Assembly: GCF_006539725.1 (NCBI RefSeq) | Contig: NZ_BJNO01000002.1 | Coordinates: forward strand, 248,001-312,000 | From: Klebsiella terrigena | GTDB taxonomy: Bacteria > Pseudomonadota > Gammaproteobacteria > Enterobacterales > Enterobacteriaceae | Length of the DNA stretch: 64,000 nt | Direction of reading: 5' to 3' | In this document: positions 20,794 through 29,077 of the stretch, piece after piece | Numbering within the stretch: position 1 is the stretch's first letter | Layout of the letters: each line of letters opens with the position of its first letter | Notes under the pieces: model-generated | Seen by the model: the letters and a program-made list of their open reading frames with translations, nothing else | What the model was told of the DNA's origin: nothing | The model's database searches: none | Translations under genes and position numbers: made by a program

Positions 20794-22317
20794 ATGAGCG
20801 TGCTGAATCAAAGACAAATTAACCTGATTAACTTGTTGGCTAACGAAAATGAATGGTTGGCAACGAATCACGCGGCTGAAATTTTAAATGTTTCGGTCAG
20901 CACGTTGCGTAGAGATATCGACACTGTCAATGCTTTCTATCGTTATAAAGGGAACCGCATTGACAGCAAACCTGGGTTAGGCCTCAAACTTGTCGGTACT
21001 AAAGTACTCACTCGGCCGCACAACTCCGGTGATAGTTCTATTAAGGAAATATTAAAAAGCAAGCGGCTTATCGGAATTGCCACCGATTTATTAACTCATT
21101 CTCCGGCTCCTCTCTCCATCAATGCGCTTGCAGAAAAATATTTCATTAGTCGTTCATCTATTGTTGTTGACTTAAAGAAGGTGGAGGCATGGGTAGCGTC
21201 TTTTAATCTAACGATGATAAGAAATCATACCGGAACCTATATTGGAGGTAATGATTTTAATATTCGCATAGCCTTAAAAGATATTATTACTTATAGCGTA
21301 CTCAATAATTACCAGATGACCGATAGCCGTATCGACCGCTTTTCACGCATACAGCTCATCAAGGAATTTGGCAAGAAAAATGTCGCTAATTGCATGACGC
21401 TGATTTCACTCATCGAAGAGGACCTGCAATCCTCAATTAGTGAGCCGTATTATACCAATTTATTCTCACATCTTTTAGTCACCATTCGACGGGCTAAAAA
21501 TCATTTTCGCGATCATTGCGATGATGATTACGTACGCGCCGAGAATAAAGAGTGGCATATTGCGGAGAAGGCCATCCAGTGGCTGGAAACAGAATACAGC
21601 ACCTCACTGCCGACAATCGAAGTGAGCTATATCTATCAGTATATTGTCTCTTCAGGAATTCACTCCACTCTCGCTCCGCCGGATGAAAACCTGCATAGCA
21701 ACCACGAGGCGACTCATTACGTGGAACAGCTTATACAAGAGATTTCGGCGTCGCTGGCTATCGATCTGTCGTACGACCCCACTCTCAAAAGTGCCCTGAT
21801 ATCACATATCAAACCGATGCTTAACCGGCTAGCCTATGGCATTACCATCCATAACCCATTACTGGAAGAGATTAAACAGGAGCTGACTTCCGTCTTCACA
21901 TCGGTCAAGGCAACGGTCGAAAAAATCAATACACAGCAGGCGCTTCTCTCTGCCTCAGACGACGAAGTCGCATACCTGACCGTTTATATTCAGGCCGCCA
22001 TTGAGAAAATAAAAATTAGCAAGAAAATTATTCTTGTCTGTTCCAGCGGCATTGGTACCTCACAACTATTGTATAGCCGAATTAAACGGGCATTTCCGGA
22101 GTGGGACATCGTAGATATTGTACCAGGTGCCCGTCTGAAAGAAACGCTGGAGCAGAAAGCTTGCGACCTTATCATTTCCACCATTCGTCTCGACGATATT
22201 AATCTGCCAATCGCTTATGTTTCGGCCCTGTTCTCAACCAAAGATATTATCCGCGTGACTGAGTGTCTTGGGTCAGACCTGAATATAAATATTAAGGAGA
22301 ATTATGATGTTAGATAA
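20794..22317 (+). CDS. PRD-domain transcriptional regulator of the PTS operon
   Basis: Regulator of 507 residues in the BglG/MtlR/Mga-like group. It has an N-terminal helix-turn-helix (ATNHAAEILNVSVSTLRRDI), a second HTH around 105-130, two PRD domains, and a C-terminal EIIB-like domain with C416 in VCSSGIGTSQLLYSRI. Each PRD keeps its first histidine (SHLLVTIRRAK; HIKPMLNRLAYG), but the usual second one looks replaced (IYQYIV, LTVYIQ). No EIIA domain follows, so it is shorter than MtlR-type proteins. AGGA eight bases upstream favours the ATG at 20794 over 20785. Probably an activator tuned by PTS phosphorylation; it overlaps the EIIA gene by 11 bases. Confidence 0.85.
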   Translation: MSVLNQRQINLINLLANENEWLATNHAAEILNVSVSTLRRDIDTVNAFYRYKGNRIDSKPGLGLKLVGTKVLTRPHNSGDSSIKEILKSKRLIGIATDLLTHSPAPLSINALAEKYFISRSSIVVDLKKVEAWVASFNLTMIRNHTGTYIGGNDFNIRIALKDIITYSVLNNYQMTDSRIDRFSRIQLIKEFGKKNVANCMTLISLIEEDLQSSISEPYYTNLFSHLLVTIRRAKNHFRDHCDDDYVRAENKEWHIAEKAIQWLETEYSTSLPTIEVSYIYQYIVSSGIHSTLAPPDENLHSNHEATHYVEQLIQEISASLAIDLSYDPTLKSALISHIKPMLNRLAYGITIHNPLLEEIKQELTSVFTSVKATVEKINTQQALLSASDDEVAYLTVYIQAAIEKIKISKKIILVCSSGIGTSQLLYSRIKRAFPEWDIVDIVPGARLKETLEQKACDLIISTIRLDDINLPIAYVSALFSTKDIIRVTECLGSDLNINIKENYDVR

Positions 22318-22780
22318 GATTGTCATCTCTGATCTACTTAGTAAAGAGTGCGTGCTGACTGACCTGGTCGCCAATACCAAACTTGATGTTATTGAAAAAA
22401 TGACCGATCGACTGTGCTCAGCAGGAGCGATAAGTGATAAAAAAGGGTTTATTCAGGATGTTCTGGCCCGTGAGGAATTAGGCTCTACCGGTTTCGAAAA
22501 TCAAATTGCGATTCCTCATGGAAAATCACCGTGGGTCAGAGAGACACGTATCGCCGTGGCGAAATTAAAACATACCGTTGATTGGGAAACGATGGACAGC
22601 ACGGATGTCAAACTCGTCATTCTTTTTGCCGTAAAAGATGCTGATAGCGGTGCCGGACATATTCGTGTCCTCGCCAAAATTTCTATTGCTCTTGGTGATG
22701 ATGACACTGTCGAAAAATTACTTAATGCTAATTCACAAGAGGAACTATACGGTTTGATTGTTAACAATACTGAAGAATAA
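22307..22780 (+). CDS. PTS EIIA component, fructose/mannitol type
   Basis: Phosphocarrier of 157 residues, PTS_EIIA_2 fold. The phospho-accepting histidine is H71 in QIAIPHGKS, preceded by the typical REELGSTGFENQIAI. A second conserved segment is VKLVILFAVKD. It receives phosphate from HPr and passes it to the downstream EIIB. AAGGAG lies four bases before the ATG at 22304 and seven before the ATG at 22307; the latter spacing is better. It sits between the regulator and EIIBC in one transcript. Confidence 0.88.
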   Translation: MLDKIVISDLLSKECVLTDLVANTKLDVIEKMTDRLCSAGAISDKKGFIQDVLAREELGSTGFENQIAIPHGKSPWVRETRIAVAKLKHTVDWETMDSTDVKLVILFAVKDADSGAGHIRVLAKISIALGDDDTVEKLLNANSQEELYGLIVNNTEE

Positions 22781-22802
22781 TAACTTTCCCAGGAGAGATA
22801 TC

Positions 22803-24215
22803 TTGAACATTATAGCCATAACGGCCTGTCCAACAGGCGTTGCTCACACGTACCTTGCAGAAGCTAATTTAAAAAAACATGCAAAAAAGATGGGCCTCAA
22901 TCTACTGGTTGAAACGCAGGGCGCAGTAGAAAGTGAATATATATTTACTGTCGATGATATTAAATTAGCGGATATTGTTCTGATTGCCGCAGATAAAGTT
23001 ATCGACATGTCCCGCTTCGCAGGTAAAAAAATCATTCGGGTTTCAGTCACCCGTGCAGCTAAAGATGCATCAGGATTATTACAAGATATTGTCTCAGGTA
23101 ATTTAGCGCCTGAGTTGATGGAAAGCCGCGATGCGAAATCTGCCAATGAACCCACTACAGCGGGAGATAAATCAACATTACTATCGCAAATTTACGTCCA
23201 TTTGATCACTGGCGTTAATTTGATGATCCCCTTCGTCGTTGCGGGAGGGATATTGATTGCCTTGAGCTTTTCGTTCGGTATTACAGCCGCCACTCCGGGA
23301 GATCCGCATTTCAGCCCCCTCGCTAAAATGCTTTCCGATATTGGTGGGGGAGCAGCATTTGCACTGATGTTGCCGATCCTATCATTGGGGATCAGTAAAT
23401 CAATTAGCGGCAACGCCGGAATTGTCTCCGGCGCGGTAGGAGGGATGCTGGCCATTCATACCGGTTCAGGCTTCCTGGGGGCGCTACTTGCCGGATTTAT
23501 GGCCGGATACGTCACCTTTGCTATCGTGAAGTATATCAACCTGCCTAAAGCTATCGCAGGCCTGAAGCCTATTCTGATAGTCCCTCTGCTAAGCGTTTTT
23601 ATCACCGGCGCATTGATGATTCTGGTGATTGGCGAACCGATCAAACTGCTTCTCGAAGCCCTGACGGCTTTCCTCGCCAATATGGGGAATACCAATGCGG
23701 CAATTATGGGTTTGATGATGGGCATGATGGTTGCCTTTGATATGGGCGGGCCGTTAAACAAAACGGTATGTATGTTCGCCATTGGCTTAATGTCCACCGG
23801 TATCTATGAGCCCATTGCCGCATGTATGGCGGCGGGCATGGTGCCACCGCTGGGCATCGCCCTGGCAACCACCTTATTTAAAAGCAAATTCACTGAACAG
23901 GAGAGAGAAACGGGCAAAGTCACTTATGTGCTGGGTCTTTCATTCATTACTGAAGGTGCAATCCCTTACGCCGTTGCCGATCCCCTGAGAGTGATCCCCG
24001 CAATCGTCGCGGGTTCTGGTCTGGCGGGGGCGCTTTCAATGGCGCTGGGCTGCGCCTCTCGAGCACCGCACGGTGGTGTGTTCGTGATGTTTATTCCCAA
24101 TGTTATTACCAATGTACTGGGCTATCTCTTTGCCATTCTTGCAGGTGCAATTTTGACCGCCCTCATTCTGCGCTTTATTAAAAAAGACGCTCCACAAACT
24201 GTTCTGGAGAATTAA
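22803..24215 (+). CDS. PTS EIIBC component, fructose type
   Basis: Membrane permease/phosphotransferase of 470 residues. The EIIB domain starts MNIIAITACPTGVAHTYLAE with phospho-accepting C9 and extends to about 100. After a linker (about 105-130) comes EIIC, with around nine to ten helices. The conserved PHGG-type loop is RAPHGGVFVMF and the substrate loop contains FDMGGPLNKTVCMF. The start is the TTG at 22803, with AGGAG seven bases upstream; an in-frame ATG at 22758 would add 15 residues before the EIIB motif and overlap the EIIA gene. Substrate unknown; fructose-like ketoses or polyols are plausible. Confidence 0.87.
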   Translation: MNIIAITACPTGVAHTYLAEANLKKHAKKMGLNLLVETQGAVESEYIFTVDDIKLADIVLIAADKVIDMSRFAGKKIIRVSVTRAAKDASGLLQDIVSGNLAPELMESRDAKSANEPTTAGDKSTLLSQIYVHLITGVNLMIPFVVAGGILIALSFSFGITAATPGDPHFSPLAKMLSDIGGGAAFALMLPILSLGISKSISGNAGIVSGAVGGMLAIHTGSGFLGALLAGFMAGYVTFAIVKYINLPKAIAGLKPILIVPLLSVFITGALMILVIGEPIKLLLEALTAFLANMGNTNAAIMGLMMGMMVAFDMGGPLNKTVCMFAIGLMSTGIYEPIAACMAAGMVPPLGIALATTLFKSKFTEQERETGKVTYVLGLSFITEGAIPYAVADPLRVIPAIVAGSGLAGALSMALGCASRAPHGGVFVMFIPNVITNVLGYLFAILAGAILTALILRFIKKDAPQTVLEN

Positions 24216-24218
24216 ACC

Positions 24219-25079
24219 ATGTTGATAAATATGAAAGATCTGCTGCGCGTTGCACAGGAAAACCAATTTGGGGTAGGCGCATTTAATATCGCCTCGGCGG
24301 AATTTGCCCGGTTGGTTATTGAGGTTGCCGAAGCGCAGCGCTCACCGGTTATTCTGGAAATCCACCCGGATGAACATGAGTTTGTGGGGGATGCATTCAT
24401 CGGTTATTTGCGGGAACTGGCGATAACCGCCACGGTGCCGGTCGTTATTCATCAGGATCACGGGCAGACGTTTGAACATATTATGCGGGCGATCCGCACT
24501 GGCTATACCTCAGTGATGATCGATGCCTCCGCAGTACCGCTAGAAGATAATATTGAAATTACCCGACGCGTCGTCGAAGTCGCTCATACGGTGAACGTTT
24601 CCGTTGAAGCAGAATTGGGTACCATCGGTGTCGCCCTGGGTAGTGCAGAAGGCGGACACAGCGAGATCCTCTATACCGATCCCGCGCAGGCAGAACGTTT
24701 TGTTGCTGAAACTGGAGTCGACACGCTTGCGGTGGCGATTGGTACCTCTCACGGACTTTATCCTGTGGGGATGCAACCTAAGCTCGATATTGAACGTTTG
24801 CAGGAAATCCGTCAGCGTCTGAATATCCCACTAGTGTTGCACGGCGGTTCCGGCAATAAGGACAGCGAAGTCGCCGAATCTATTCAATTTGGCGTGGGTA
24901 AAATCAATATTTCCAGCGATATGAAAAAGGCATTCTTTGTGGCGCTGGAAGAGGAGCTCAAAGGTAACAGCCATGAGCCAAATGCGCTGTTTCTCAAGCC
25001 GATGGCTGCGGCTCGAGAAGTCGTCGCACACAAAATGCGTCTGTTTTCGTCTGTAGGCAAAGCATCACTTTACGCTTAA
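24219..25079 (+). CDS. Class II ketose-(bis)phosphate aldolase
   Basis: Metal-dependent aldolase of 286 residues in the FbaA/GatY/KbaY/IolJ family. The catalytic acid is D80 and zinc ligands are H81 (HQDHGQTFE), H178 (AIGTSHGLYP) and H208 (LVLHGGSGNKD); E132 lies in VEAELGTIG. NISSDMKKAFF near 225-240 binds phosphate. It starts three bases after the EIIBC stop and ends the operon. As there is no kinase in the operon, the aldolase either cleaves the PTS product directly or relies on a kinase encoded elsewhere. The substrate cannot be read from the sequence. Confidence 0.87.
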   Translation: MLINMKDLLRVAQENQFGVGAFNIASAEFARLVIEVAEAQRSPVILEIHPDEHEFVGDAFIGYLRELAITATVPVVIHQDHGQTFEHIMRAIRTGYTSVMIDASAVPLEDNIEITRRVVEVAHTVNVSVEAELGTIGVALGSAEGGHSEILYTDPAQAERFVAETGVDTLAVAIGTSHGLYPVGMQPKLDIERLQEIRQRLNIPLVLHGGSGNKDSEVAESIQFGVGKINISSDMKKAFFVALEEELKGNSHEPNALFLKPMAAAREVVAHKMRLFSSVGKASLYA

Positions 25080-25149
25080 CGACCAGAACGGGGATGAGGG
25101 CGGCATCGCTCTCATTCTCCCTGGCTCAGACTGGCTCAGGTAAAACAGG

Positions 25150-25236
25150 TTAAGCGGGAAAGCGAAGGCAAACGGAAACTTTGGTTGGCTGTTCTGAAGG
25201 CCTGGCGTTTTTTACTGCAATATCAGTTAAGCGCAT
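25150..25236 (-). pseudogene. P4-type tyrosine integrase, N-terminal remnant
   Basis: From the ATG at 25236, with GGAGG seven bases upstream, the minus strand reads MRLTDIAVKNARPSEQPTKV, which fits the DUF4102 N-terminus of P4-family integrases (MxLTDxxVRxAKPxxKPYKL). It loses similarity after about 20 residues and stops at residue 28. The catalytic domain is missing. Its start lies about 185 bases from the tRNA-like 3' end and it reads away from it, the usual layout of tRNA-linked integrases. Confidence 0.65.
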
Positions 25237-25285
25237 GGCGGGCCTCCGGTAAGGTAGATGTCGGTAAAAAACTCACCGAACTGAG

Positions 25286-25305
25286 TTTACCAACTTTTTA
25301 CCAAC
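25286..25305. repeat. Direct repeats resembling integrase arm sites
   Basis: TTTACCAAC occurs at 25286-25294 and 25297-25305, eleven bases apart (one helical turn), between the integrase remnant and the tRNA-like end. Closely spaced short direct repeats in this position are typical arm-binding sites of tyrosine integrases. Inferred role. Confidence 0.45.
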
Positions 25306-25385
25306 AAAAAGCGGTGGCTGCCAGTGTATGTCAAGGAACAGTAGTGAACATGAAGAACGGGATAACATGTTGACTTCATAAAGCA

Positions 25386-25411
25386 AAACGGACGCCAAAG
25401 AGCGTCCGTTT
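25386..25411 (-). terminator. Terminator following the tRNA-like end
   Basis: AAACGGACGC (25386-25395) and GCGTCCGTTT (25402-25411) pair perfectly over ten bases. On the minus strand it follows the CCA end of the tRNA-like sequence by about ten bases and continues into TTTTGC, as for tRNA gene terminators. It would also stop transcripts coming from roxA. Confidence 0.75.
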
Positions 25412-25420
25412 CTGAATGTC

Positions 25421-25452
25421 TGGTGCCCCGAGCTCGGAATCGAACCAAGGAC
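25421..25452 (-). other. tRNA-Phe-like 3' end (probable attachment site)
   Basis: The minus strand reads GTCCTTGGTTCGATTCCGAG then CTCGGGGCACCA. The first 20 bases are identical, as I recall it, to the T-arm of enterobacterial tRNA-Phe. The acceptor strand differs (TCCGGGCACCA in tRNA-Phe) and has one extra base, and no 5' tRNA half is present, so this is not a working tRNA. A 3' tRNA fragment beside an integrase start is what an att site looks like. Confidence 0.65.
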
Positions 25453-25495
25453 GCAGGGAGCTCATTATTCCGGCCCGCAGGCCGGGAAAGCTAGC

Positions 25496-26617
25496 TTAGT
25501 CTTCGAAGAACCAGTAGCCGCTGTTGACCAGCGCCGCCAGCATCGCGAGGAACGACGGATCTTCCAGCGCATCGCCGAAGTGCTCCGCGTTGAGCGCCAG
25601 GTGCATGGCCAGCGCGTCCAGCGCCGGACGATGCGGGGAGTTAATCCTCTCGCCGTTGACGAACACTTCGCCGTCAATGCGCACCACGCGCAGCCCGCCG
25701 AGCCTCACCAGCTTGTCGCCCTGCTGCAGCGCGTCGTAAATTTCATCCGGCTGATACGGCGGCTCCGCAGGGGCCACGTCCAGCTCGTGACGGGACTGGG
25801 TAATAAACTCGCCATACCACTGTTTGAAATGCTCAGGCTGGTTAATCAGCTCCAGCATCATCTCGCGCAGGCGATCCAGCTCGACGGGTAAAATATCCGC
25901 CGGATGCTCGCGCGACGGTACGTCAGGATCGGCGTAGCGCTGGCTGCCGAGCTCGCGCTGCAGGATATAGTCGGCAAAGCCGCTGAACAGCTCGCGGGCG
26001 TTCGGCGCGCGGTAGCCCACGGAATAGTTCAGCGAGTTTTCCAGCGAATAGCCTTCGTGCGGGAATCCCGGCGGAATATAAAGGATATCGCCCGGCTCCA
26101 TCTCTTCATCGATGATCGCCTCGAACGGGTCAACCTGCAGCAGATCCGGATGCGGGCAGTGCTGCTTCATCGGTACCTTGTCGCCCACGCGCCAGCGGCG
26201 GCGTCCGGTTCCCTGAATAATAAACACGTCGTACTGATCGAGATGCGGGCCTACGCCGCCGCCGGGAACCGAGAAGGAGATCATCAGATCGTCGATGCGC
26301 CAGTCCGGCAGGGCGCGGAACGGGTGCATCAGCGCCGCCGTCGGCTCGTGCCAGTTGTTGACCGCCTGCACCAGCAGCGACCAGTTGTTCTCGCTCAGGT
26401 GATCGTAGCTTTCAAACGGGCCGTGGCTGACCTGCCATTTTCCGTCCTGATGGCTGACCAGGCGGCTATCGACTTCGTTTTCCATCGCCAGTCCGGCCAG
26501 CTCATCCGGGCTAATGGGATCGACGAAATTGGCAAAGCCCCGCTTTAATACCACCGGGCGTTTTTGCCAGTAGCGTTCGATAAAGTCAGGCCAGTTAAGC
26601 GTTAATTGATAATCCAT
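25496..26617 (-). CDS. roxA: Ribosomal protein uL16 arginine hydroxylase RoxA (YcfD)
   Basis: Fe(II)/2-oxoglutarate oxygenase of 373 residues, JmjC-like; in E. coli it hydroxylates Arg81 of ribosomal protein L16. The metal motif is HLDQYDVF with the distal His in GFPHEGYSLENSLNYSVGYR, and IIQGTGRRRWRVGDK contributes to the cofactor pocket. The C-terminal winged-helix-like domain ends SGYWFFED. The start at 26617 (MDYQLTLNWPDFIERYWQKR) matches E. coli; the longer frame to 26662 has no family support. Its transcript points into the element relic; a GC-rich hairpin CCGGCC/GGCCGG follows the stop. Confidence 0.95.
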   Translation of the reverse strand: MDYQLTLNWPDFIERYWQKRPVVLKRGFANFVDPISPDELAGLAMENEVDSRLVSHQDGKWQVSHGPFESYDHLSENNWSLLVQAVNNWHEPTAALMHPFRALPDWRIDDLMISFSVPGGGVGPHLDQYDVFIIQGTGRRRWRVGDKVPMKQHCPHPDLLQVDPFEAIIDEEMEPGDILYIPPGFPHEGYSLENSLNYSVGYRAPNARELFSGFADYILQRELGSQRYADPDVPSREHPADILPVELDRLREMMLELINQPEHFKQWYGEFITQSRHELDVAPAEPPYQPDEIYDALQQGDKLVRLGGLRVVRIDGEVFVNGERINSPHRPALDALAMHLALNAEHFGDALEDPSFLAMLAALVNSGYWFFED

Positions 26618-26758
26618 TTTTATATTCCACAGCAGGTGTCTGTTTGGGATTATACACGCCATCCCTCAAACTGCCTCTTTGTTGGCAGCGTTTGTTCGTC
26701 TGGTCACAGAGATCCGCGACGCCCGCAGGACGCAGGCGTCATTGGGGGAGAAGGGCGG

Positions 26759-28225
26759 TTAGCCTTCGCTCTCGTCGGGCAGCTGGCGGCCGAAAATCAC
26801 CTCCATACAGGCGCCGCCGAGCAGGCTGTCGCCGGTAAGAATATCGCCATCGTACTGCTCAACGATATCGCGGGCGACGGCGAGGCCTACGCCCTGGCCT
26901 GGACGCAGCGTATCGGCGCGCTGTCCGCGATCGAACACTACGCTCCGCTGGCCGTGCGGGATCCCCGGGCCGTCGTCTTCGACCAGAATATGCAGGTAGT
27001 TATCGTTCGCCTGGCGGACGGAGACTTCAACAAACTCCAGGCAGTATTTACAGGCGTTATCCAGCACGTTGCCCATCACCTCCATAAAGTCGTTCTGTTC
27101 GCCGACGAAGCTAATTTCGGGCGAGATATCGAGGGTGATGTTGACCCCTTTGCGCTGATAAACCTTATTCAGCGCCGAGGTGAGGCTGTCGAGCAGCGGG
27201 GCAATAGGATGCAGCTCGCGGCTGAGCAGGGTTCCGCCGCTGCGCATGCTGGCGCGGTGCAGGTAGTAGCCAATCTGCTGCGAGATGCGGCTGATCTGCT
27301 CGAGCATTACCGGCTCCGCGGCGTTGACGTCAATCTTTTCGCTGCGCAGCGAGCGCAGGGTGCTCTGCATCACCGCCAGCGGCGTTTTCAGGCTGTGGGT
27401 GAGATCGGTCAGCGTCGTGCGGTACTTATCGTAGCGCTCGCGCTCGCTTTTCAGCAGACGGTTCAGGTTGCTGACCAGCCGCGTCAGCTCCCGGGTGGTA
27501 TTCGGGTTGAGCATTTCGCGGTGGTGCTCTTCCAGCTCGCGGACCTCTTTAGCCAGCGATTCGATGGGCCGCAGGCTCCACCACGCGGCGACCCACAGCA
27601 GCGGAATCACCAGCAGCAGGTTGGCGACCAGGACGTAGATAAACCAGCTCCACACCATATAGGAGCGTTTGAGCTCCACCGGGATGGTGTCGACCACCAC
27701 GATGCTCAGCTGCGGCATCTTGTCGGTTGCCGGATAGATATTGATAGCCACCGAGTGGGTCATCTCAGAACCATCGTCCTGCTGGCGCAGCGCGTCCAGC
27801 TCCTCCTGCACCTCATGGTTATTGCGCAGCAGCATGCTGGTGCTGTCGACGTCGGATTCAATTTCGTGGAAGCCGTTGCTCTTCAGCCACTCCGGCTGAA
27901 TACGTTTGGTCAGCCACGGGACGTCGTGCTGAGTCCACAGCAGCTTGCCGTTAGCGTCGTAGATAAGGGTGACCGTCGGGCTCTGCATATTGAGATTTTC
28001 GGGGATATCAACGTCGATGCGGTTGTTTTCCCACTTCGCCAGCATATAGAACAAATTGCTTTCGCCGCGCAGCAGGCGGAAGGTGGTTTTATCGAAGCTG
28101 ACGCTATAGCCGACCAGCGCGACCATGCCGTAGGCCAGCGAGAGCACCAGCACCACGGCCGCCGTCGCCAGCAGAAAGCGGACGCGCAGGGAAAGCGGCA
28201 AAATATGCCGTAGCGGACCCTTCAT
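26759..28225 (-). CDS. phoQ: Sensor histidine kinase PhoQ
   Basis: Membrane kinase of 488 residues sensing low divalent cations, acid pH and antimicrobial peptides, and phosphorylating PhoP. Helices lie at about 17-40 and 193-215 around a periplasmic PAS-like sensor, then HAMP ([17 protein letters not shown]), the phospho-accepting H277 ([15 protein letters not shown]), and the ATPase with [10 protein letters not shown] and EDDGPGIP. The acidic surface patch of the sensor is poor: residues 148-154 read QQDDGSE where E. coli has EDDDDAE. It overlaps phoP by four bases. Confidence 0.96.
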   Translation of the reverse strand: MKGPLRHILPLSLRVRFLLATAAVVLVLSLAYGMVALVGYSVSFDKTTFRLLRGESNLFYMLAKWENNRIDVDIPENLNMQSPTVTLIYDANGKLLWTQHDVPWLTKRIQPEWLKSNGFHEIESDVDSTSMLLRNNHEVQEELDALRQQDDGSEMTHSVAINIYPATDKMPQLSIVVVDTIPVELKRSYMVWSWFIYVLVANLLLVIPLLWVAAWWSLRPIESLAKEVRELEEHHREMLNPNTTRELTRLVSNLNRLLKSERERYDKYRTTLTDLTHSLKTPLAVMQSTLRSLRSEKIDVNAAEPVMLEQISRISQQIGYYLHRASMRSGGTLLSRELHPIAPLLDSLTSALNKVYQRKGVNITLDISPEISFVGEQNDFMEVMGNVLDNACKYCLEFVEVSVRQANDNYLHILVEDDGPGIPHGQRSVVFDRGQRADTLRPGQGVGLAVARDIVEQYDGDILTGDSLLGGACMEVIFGRQLPDESEG

Positions 28226-28896
28226 CCGCGCAGTTCGAACAGATAGCCCTGGCCGCGCACCGTGGTAATCACGTCGTGCGGATGCTGAGCCTGGATTTTT
28301 TTGCGCAGACGCCCCATCAGCACGTCGATAGTGTGGCTTTCGCGCAGCTCGGCGTCAGGATAGAGCTGCAGCATCAGCGAATCTTTGCTGACCACTTTGC
28401 CGCGGTTGCGGATCAGCGTTTCCATAATGGTGTACTCAAACGCCGTCAGCTTAATCGGCTGCTCGTTGACCGACAGCTCGCGCCGCGACAGGTCGACCTG
28501 GAAAGGCGGCAGGGAGATAACCTGCGACGCCAGGCCGCTGTTGCGGCGCAGCAGGGCCTGCATGCGGGCGGCGACCTCTTCGATATGGAAGGGTTTGGTG
28601 ACGTAGTCGTCCGCGCCGGCGCTCAGCACCTCGACCTTATCCTGCCAGCCTTCGCGGGCGGTGAGCACCAGTACCGGCACCGACACCTCGTGGCTGCGCC
28701 AGCGGCGGATCAGCGACAGGCCGTCTTCATCCGGCAGGCCGAGGTCGACAATGGCGATATCCGGCACGTGTTCGCCGAGATAGTAGTCGGCCTCTTTTGC
28801 ATCTTCCGCCGCATCGACCTGGTGGCCTAACTCCTGAAGCTGAACTTTCAGGTGATGGCGCAGTAAAGCGTTATCTTCAACCACGAGTACGCGCAT
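28222..28896 (-). CDS. phoP: Response regulator PhoP
   Basis: OmpR-family regulator of 224 residues. The receiver has D51 ([12 protein letters not shown]) and K102-type VTKPFHIEE; the winged helix contains [20 protein letters not shown] and [19 protein letters not shown]. It is almost identical to E. coli PhoP, with one extra C-terminal Gly. It controls Mg2+ transport, lipid A modification and, in relatives, iraP. A PhoP box upstream indicates autoregulation. Confidence 0.97.
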   Translation of the reverse strand: MRVLVVEDNALLRHHLKVQLQELGHQVDAAEDAKEADYYLGEHVPDIAIVDLGLPDEDGLSLIRRWRSHEVSVPVLVLTAREGWQDKVEVLSAGADDYVTKPFHIEEVAARMQALLRRNSGLASQVISLPPFQVDLSRRELSVNEQPIKLTAFEYTIMETLIRNRGKVVSKDSLMLQLYPDAELRESHTIDVLMGRLRKKIQAQHPHDVITTVRGQGYLFELRG

Positions 28897-28941
28897 GCCG
28901 GTTCTCCATATTCATTATTTGATTTGAATAGTTTAGCGCTA

Positions 28942-28975
28942 ATTATACACGTTGAATATAAACGGCTGTTAAATA
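28942..28975 (-). promoter_or_regulatory. phoP promoter with PhoP box
   Basis: On the minus strand TATTTA-ACAGC-CGTTTA (28975-28959) fits the PhoP box of two (T/G)GTTTA half-sites spaced by five bases, with one mismatch in each half. A perfect TATAAT -10 lies 11 bases downstream (28947-28942), the spacing usual for PhoP-activated promoters. Confidence 0.7.
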
Positions 28976-29077
28976 ACGAATTTCAATTATTTTTCCCCGC
29001 GCTTTCTCGCTGGGCCGCTATTTTCGCAGCAGGTCATTGATAAGCGGGCGGAATATTTAAACGCGCGGCGCCGGCCG

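Larger units (their letters stand above)
20459..25455. mobile_element. Decayed integrative element carrying a PTS operon
   Basis: Between pepT and roxA, which are adjacent in E. coli, lie in order: a truncated parA, a complete PTS/aldolase operon, a truncated P4-type integrase start on the minus strand, integrase arm-like repeats, a tRNA-type terminator and a tRNA-Phe-like 3' end. ParA at one end with a tRNA-linked integrase at the other is the end layout of SPI-7/PAPI-1-type elements, which use tRNA-Phe or tRNA-Lys genes. The operon is visibly more AT-rich than its flanks. Ends are approximate; no clean direct repeat was found on the pepT side. Confidence 0.6.

Noticed and set aside
25185-25373. 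62-codon plus frame (MAVLKAWRFLLQYQLSAWRA)
   Set aside because: Looked like a protein at first, but the minus strand here spells a P4 integrase start with a good ribosome site, which explains the region better.
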